NCBI GenBank assembly: GCA_947631095.1 | Contig: CANRJX010000011.1 | Location: 1 to 33,979, forward strand | Source of the DNA: an uncultured Wohlfahrtiimonas sp. | GTDB taxonomy: Bacteria > Pseudomonadota > Gammaproteobacteria > Cardiobacteriales > Wohlfahrtiimonadaceae | Reading direction: 5' to 3' | DNA: 33,979 nucleotides | Part shown: one piece after another, positions 33,907 through 33,979 of the stretch | Numbering within the stretch: the stretch's first letter is position 1 | Layout of the letters: the number at the start of each line of letters is the position of its first letter | Position numbers and translations under genes: made by a program | The notes under the pieces: model-generated | The model's input: the letters and a program-made list of their open reading frames with translations, nothing else | Database searches by the model: none | Told to the model about the DNA's origin: nothing

Positions 33907-33979
33907 TGGCGTCCCTACGGGGATTCGAACCCCGGTTGCCGCCGTGAAAGGGCAGTGTCCTAGGCCTCTAGACGATAGG
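33907..33979 (-). tRNA. tRNA-Glu (TTC), 5' end cut by the window edge
   Basis: Reads from CCTATCGTCTAGAGG to a CCA end, with anticodon loop CTTTCAC (anticodon TTC) and T-arm CGGGGTTCGAATCCCCG. The first three bases (GTC, expected from the acceptor pairing) are outside the window. Confidence 0.95.

Overview
The window comes from an AT-rich gammaproteobacterial chromosome. Housekeeping genes (lnt, macAB, mlaFE, darP, tmRNA, tRNA-Phe, tRNA-Glu) fill the right half. A type IV pilus chemosensory-like operon, the low GC and the tmRNA tag ANDNNYALAA would suit the Cardiobacteriales (Wohlfahrtiimonas/Ignatzschineria), but that placement is a guess from recall and not a database result.

The left half (about 0.2-18.9 kb) is accessory DNA abutting the 3' end of ssrA (tmRNA). 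From left to right it holds: (i) a hipB-hipA operon whose hipA overlaps a third gene for a membrane protein with degenerate pentapeptide-like repeats; (ii) a complete type I restriction operon, hsdM-hsdS-hsdR, with an over-long HsdM and a half-length HsdS carrying a truncated first TRD; (iii) an integrative element core resembling a phage satellite (P4/PICI-like): AlpA-like regulator, TOPRIM primase-helicase, second AlpA-like regulator and tyrosine integrase on the minus strand, with a divergent ribbon-helix-helix-like regulator; (iv) small hypothetical genes and a small lipoprotein; (v) a non-coding dyad of AGTAAY repeats, the best candidate for the element's replication origin; (vi) a lone HNH protein gene flanked by about 60 bp direct repeats. 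A 12 bp match to the ssrA 3' end near position 186 could be the other attachment end.

Right of the tmRNA are two identical tandem tRNA-Phe genes, then a plus-strand block: a YfeW/PBP4B-like serine hydrolase, lnt, an exported protein of unknown function, and macA-macB. A bidirectional terminator separates this from a convergent minus-strand operon of six genes: PilG-like response regulator, PilJ-like membrane sensor without a signalling domain, Hpt protein, MlaF, MlaE and a LysM-FecR protein interrupted by one in-frame TGA. darP and a tRNA-Glu gene cut by the window edge close the window.

The accessory half appears to be one or more mobile islands at ssrA carrying three candidate defence modules (HipBA plus membrane protein, type I RM, HNH nuclease). 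The most unusual DNA structures are the 273 bp repeat dyad centred near 17131, the repeat pair around the HNH gene, and the symmetrical regulatory region at 14689-14918.
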